This document shows positions 61,378 to 64,000 of a DNA stretch of 64,000 nucleotides, one piece after another. The stretch's first letter is position 1. Each line of letters begins with the position of its first letter. The stretch comes from Thermoplasmata archaeon (lineage in GTDB: Archaea; Thermoplasmatota; Thermoplasmata; Lutacidiplasmatales; UBA184): contig JAJYXQ010000071.1 in assembly GCA_021796385.1 (NCBI GenBank), positions 39,533-103,532 on the forward strand, in the 5' to 3' direction. The notes beneath the pieces are model-generated. The model saw nothing but the letters and a program-made list of their open reading frames with translations. It ran no database searches and was not told the DNA's origin. Position numbers and translations under genes: made by a program.

Positions 61378-64000
61378 TCAGCGCTTCTTGGCGCCGAGGG
61401 GGATGTCCGGAGGGGTCTCAGCCACGCGCACCCGCGCGTCGACGACCGCCACCCCTTTTCCGTCGGGCAGGACCATGACGGGGTTGAGGTCCATCTCCAC
61501 GATACCGTGGAGATAATCCGCCATCCTGCCAACGCGGAGAAGGAGCGTACGGAGGGCCGTCACGTCCGCAGGAGGGGATCCGCGGTAGCCCGTGAGCAGA
61601 GGATAGGTGCGGAGCGAAGCGACCATCTCGTCTGCCTCCCGTTCGGTCAGTGGGGCCAAGCGGACCACGACGTCCTTCACGAGCTCGACAAGCGTTCCAC
61701 CGGCGCCGCAGGCGACCACAGGACCAAAGGTGGAGTCATGTGTAACTCCCACCAGCATCTCCACGGCCTCCGATATCTGAGGTTGGAGGAGGAAGCGTTC
61801 GATCGGATGGCCCTGGGATGCGAGACGTGCGGCCATGTCCCGGGCCGCGGACTCCACAGCAGCCCGTCCTTCGAGTCCGACTACCACCGCACCCGCATCC
61901 CTCTTGTGCAGTACCCCGGGCGCGATGCCCTTCAATACTACCTGACCACCCAGCTCGTCAGCCGCGGCCCCGGCCGCTTCGGGTGTCGCCGCGTACCGCG
62001 CAGCCACGGTAAAAATGCCACAGTATCCAAGGAGCTCCTGCACCTTCTCCTGTGGGAGCCAGCCACCTCCAGAGGCCACGGCGGTGCCGACCAGGGTGGC
62101 CGCCCGGGTGCGCTGAACGTCGGGGTATGTCGGAGGCCTTTCGTCCGGGATGGCGAGCCAGCGCCCATGTTCGACCGCCTTGGCGATGGCGCTCACCGCA
62201 GCCTCAGGAAACTGGTAGGAGGGCAACCGGACCTTTCCGTCGGAAAGGAGCGGGGGCACATCCGGGCTCGCCATGAGCACGGCGGCGATCGGGACCCTGC
62301 CCCCGATCTTGCCGGCGGCGAAGAGGATGTCCTGCGCCACCTCGGATGCCTTTAGTTCAAGGGGAGGGATGAAGATCACGATGAGCGCATCGATCCCGGG
62401 GTCCCGTGCCAGGATCTGGATCGCCGTGCGGTAGTTCTCACGAGTGGCGGAGGCCACCATATCCACGGGGTTCCGGACCGACGCATCGGGCCGCAGGAAG
62501 CTTCGGAGGGCCTCTTGGGTCTTCGCACTGAGCTCGGGAACCGACAATCCGGCGTTCTCGCAGGCATCCGTGGCCAGGATCCCCGCACCCCCTGCGTTCG
62601 TGATGATCCCGATGTTGGATCCCTTGGGGACCGGTTGGCTATCGAGGAACGCCGCGACGTCGAACATCTCTTCAAGGGTATCCGTGCGGATGACCCCTGA
62701 TTGGCGGAAAAGGGCGTCGACCGTGACGTTCGAAGCGGCCACGAGCGCCCCCGTGTGCGATTGGGTGGCCCGGAACCCGGCGGCGGACCGCCCTCCTTTC
62801 ACCGCGACGATGGGCTTCTTGCGGCTCACCCTTCGGGCGATCTGGGCGAACTTGCGTGGGTTGCCGAACGACTCAAGGTAGAGAAGGATCAGGTTCGTCT
62901 CATCGTCGGTCTCCCAGTAGCTCAACAGGTCGTTCCCGGAGATGTCGGCTTTGTTCCCCACCGAGACGAAGCTCGACATGCCATGGCCGAGGTGGTTCGC
63001 ATAGTCGAGCAGGGCGATACCCACCGCCCCCGACTGGGACAGGATCCCGATGGACCCTGGGCTCGGCTGGAGGGCGGCGAACTGGGCGTTCAGGCTCACG
63101 GTGGGGGCGGTGTTTGCGATCCCCATGCAGTTCGGACCCACGAGGCGCATCCCGTGGCGCCGGCAGGTCTCCACGAGCTGTCGCTGGAGCGCCCTTCCCT
63201 GCTCCCCGGATTCTCCAAAGCCGGCGGAGATGACGAGGAGCGAACGGACTCCCTTCCTCGCACAGGCTTCGGCCACGTCGAGCACGGCGGGCGCAGGGAC
63301 GCAGATGATGGCGAGGTCCACCGGACCGGGACAGTCGGAAATGGATGCGTACGATACGACCGACTGGACGACGGGATGGTTCGGGTTGACCGGATACACC
63401 GGGCCCGGGAACCCTCCACTGATACAATTGTGAAAGAGCTCGCCGCCGATCGTCCCCCGTTGCGTCGAGGCGCCGATGACCGCCACAGAACGAGGGCGAA
63501 GGAAGCCGCGCACGGCGGCCGCGTTCGATGCCGCTTCTCGTAGGGAGAAGCGCTCCACCACATCCGCGGACAGCGATGTAGGTTGCGTGACACGGATGAG
63601 GCCCGGCTCAAAGTGTTGTGTGATCGGGAAACCTAGGTCGCGGATCACGGTCAAGACGCGCGGGTTGCTCGCCGAGACGATGTGTTCCAGGGTCGAGATG
63701 CCATCGGCGTTCGCCGCCTCGGAGAGCTGACCGAGGAGGATGGTTCCGAGCCCCCGCCCCCAATACGGTTCCGCAACGATGATCCCCGGTTCGGCCACCT
63801 CCGGGGACATGCGGTGGTATGCGGCGTGCGCCACGATGGTCCCCTCGTGCCATGCCGCAAGAGCGAAACTGTTCGGGGAGGGGAGCAACCACGTAAGCAA
63901 CCTAGTTCGGTCGCCTACCGGTCCATTGAAGCGAAGTTCGAGCGCCTCGGACGACAAGCCTTCAAGGAAGCGGGCCAGCGCCTCCCGATCCCCCGGGGCC
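61378..64000 (-). CDS. GNAT acetyltransferase fused to ADP-forming acyl-CoA synthetase (5' partial)
   Basis: At least 873 residues, open at the window edge: before the TTG at 63957 the frame reads 'GDREALARFLEG', which belongs to the GNAT domain. Residues ~1-140 are GNAT, with acetyl-CoA motif 'YWGRGLGTILLGQL'. Next come a CoA-binding domain ('RSVAVIGASTQRGTIGGELF'), a succinyl-CoA-synthetase-like part ('GILSQSGAVGIALLDYA'), 'GFRATQSHTGALVAASN' with the phospho-accepting His, and a C-terminal ATP-grasp domain ('QVVLKGIAPGVLHKRDAGAV', 'EMDLNPVMVLPDGKG'). It may be an active acyl-CoA synthetase, or a Pat-type protein lysine acetyltransferase; the intact His favours catalytic competence. Confidence 0.88.
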   Translation of the reverse strand, partial: APGDREALARFLEGLSSEALELRFNGPVGDRTRLLTWLLPSPNSFALAAWHEGTIVAHAAYHRMSPEVAEPGIIVAEPYWGRGLGTILLGQLSEAANADGISTLEHIVSASNPRVLTVIRDLGFPITQHFEPGLIRVTQPTSLSADVVERFSLREAASNAAAVRGFLRPRSVAVIGASTQRGTIGGELFHNCISGGFPGPVYPVNPNHPVVQSVVSYASISDCPGPVDLAIICVPAPAVLDVAEACARKGVRSLLVISAGFGESGEQGRALQRQLVETCRRHGMRLVGPNCMGIANTAPTVSLNAQFAALQPSPGSIGILSQSGAVGIALLDYANHLGHGMSSFVSVGNKADISGNDLLSYWETDDETNLILLYLESFGNPRKFAQIARRVSRKKPIVAVKGGRSAAGFRATQSHTGALVAASNVTVDALFRQSGVIRTDTLEEMFDVAAFLDSQPVPKGSNIGIITNAGGAGILATDACENAGLSVPELSAKTQEALRSFLRPDASVRNPVDMVASATRENYRTAIQILARDPGIDALIVIFIPPLELKASEVAQDILFAAGKIGGRVPIAAVLMASPDVPPLLSDGKVRLPSYQFPEAAVSAIAKAVEHGRWLAIPDERPPTYPDVQRTRAATLVGTAVASGGGWLPQEKVQELLGYCGIFTVAARYAATPEAAGAAADELGGQVVLKGIAPGVLHKRDAGAVVVGLEGRAAVESAARDMAARLASQGHPIERFLLQPQISEAVEMLVGVTHDSTFGPVVACGAGGTLVELVKDVVVRLAPLTEREADEMVASLRTYPLLTGYRGSPPADVTALRTLLLRVGRMADYLHGIVEMDLNPVMVLPDGKGVAVVDARVRVAETPPDIPLGAKKR

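Overview
The window looks like chromosomal DNA of an archaeon, most likely an uncultured, GC-rich lineage of Thermoplasmatota. The evidence is a tRNA-Arg interrupted by an intron in an exact bulge-helix-bulge fold, archaeal DtdA, Trm-G10 and tetraether synthase homologues, an HTH_10 (bacterioopsin-activator type) regulator, a DUF835 domain, TATA-type promoters close to start codons, and an 11-gene ferredoxin/quinone-type complex I. A bacterial-type GyrB is also present, as is usual in euryarchaea. The exact order cannot be fixed from sequence alone. I see no insertion sequence, prophage or CRISPR array.

Layout. 1-10.5 kb: three large secreted, membrane-anchored proteins built from YVTN-like propeller blades and a repeated 'SGLPAGTxW' domain, with a two-TM protein, an Ogt-type alkyltransferase and a CoA-binding protein among them. 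10.5-23 kb: MsrB, threonine catabolism (tdh-kbl), an MFS exporter, an HTH_10 regulator with a perfect palindrome in its promoter, an S66 peptidase, DUF1015, DtdA, an SPPY methyltransferase and a Kelch-like/TM/DUF835 receptor-like protein. 22.8-26.3 kb: tRNA-Leu(GAG), tRNA-Arg(UCU) with a T-loop intron, then gyrB overlapping a GT2 glycosyltransferase gene. 26.3-36.9 kb: a reverse-strand operon nuoABCDHIJKLMN without the NADH module, whose NuoI carries four [4Fe-4S] motifs instead of two.

37-44 kb: a set that fits membrane-lipid or glycan work: a tetraether (GDGT) synthase homologue, a GT2, an alkaline-phosphatase-superfamily enzyme, an SDR sugar epimerase with an inserted zinc ribbon, APS kinase and a SAM methyltransferase. 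44-64 kb: housekeeping genes in tight overlapping pairs: YjbQ, TldD/TldE, a PurN-PurM fusion, a PH-like/zinc-ribbon protein, Trm-G10 with Mut7-C, a GlmM-type mutase with an APC permease, an AbrB-like protein behind a 12-bp palindrome, LOG-like with NUDIX, HutU with CoaBC, an ABC-2 exporter, and a GNAT plus ADP-forming acyl-CoA synthetase fusion cut by the window edge.

Many neighbours overlap by ATGA or GTGA, which implies translational coupling. The most novel items are the T-loop tRNA intron, the shared C-terminal 'FLGLP' plus TM plus basic tail in three surface proteins (a possible sorting or anchoring signal), the four-cluster NuoI, the palindrome-controlled HTH_10 locus, and the Kelch-DUF835 receptor-like protein.
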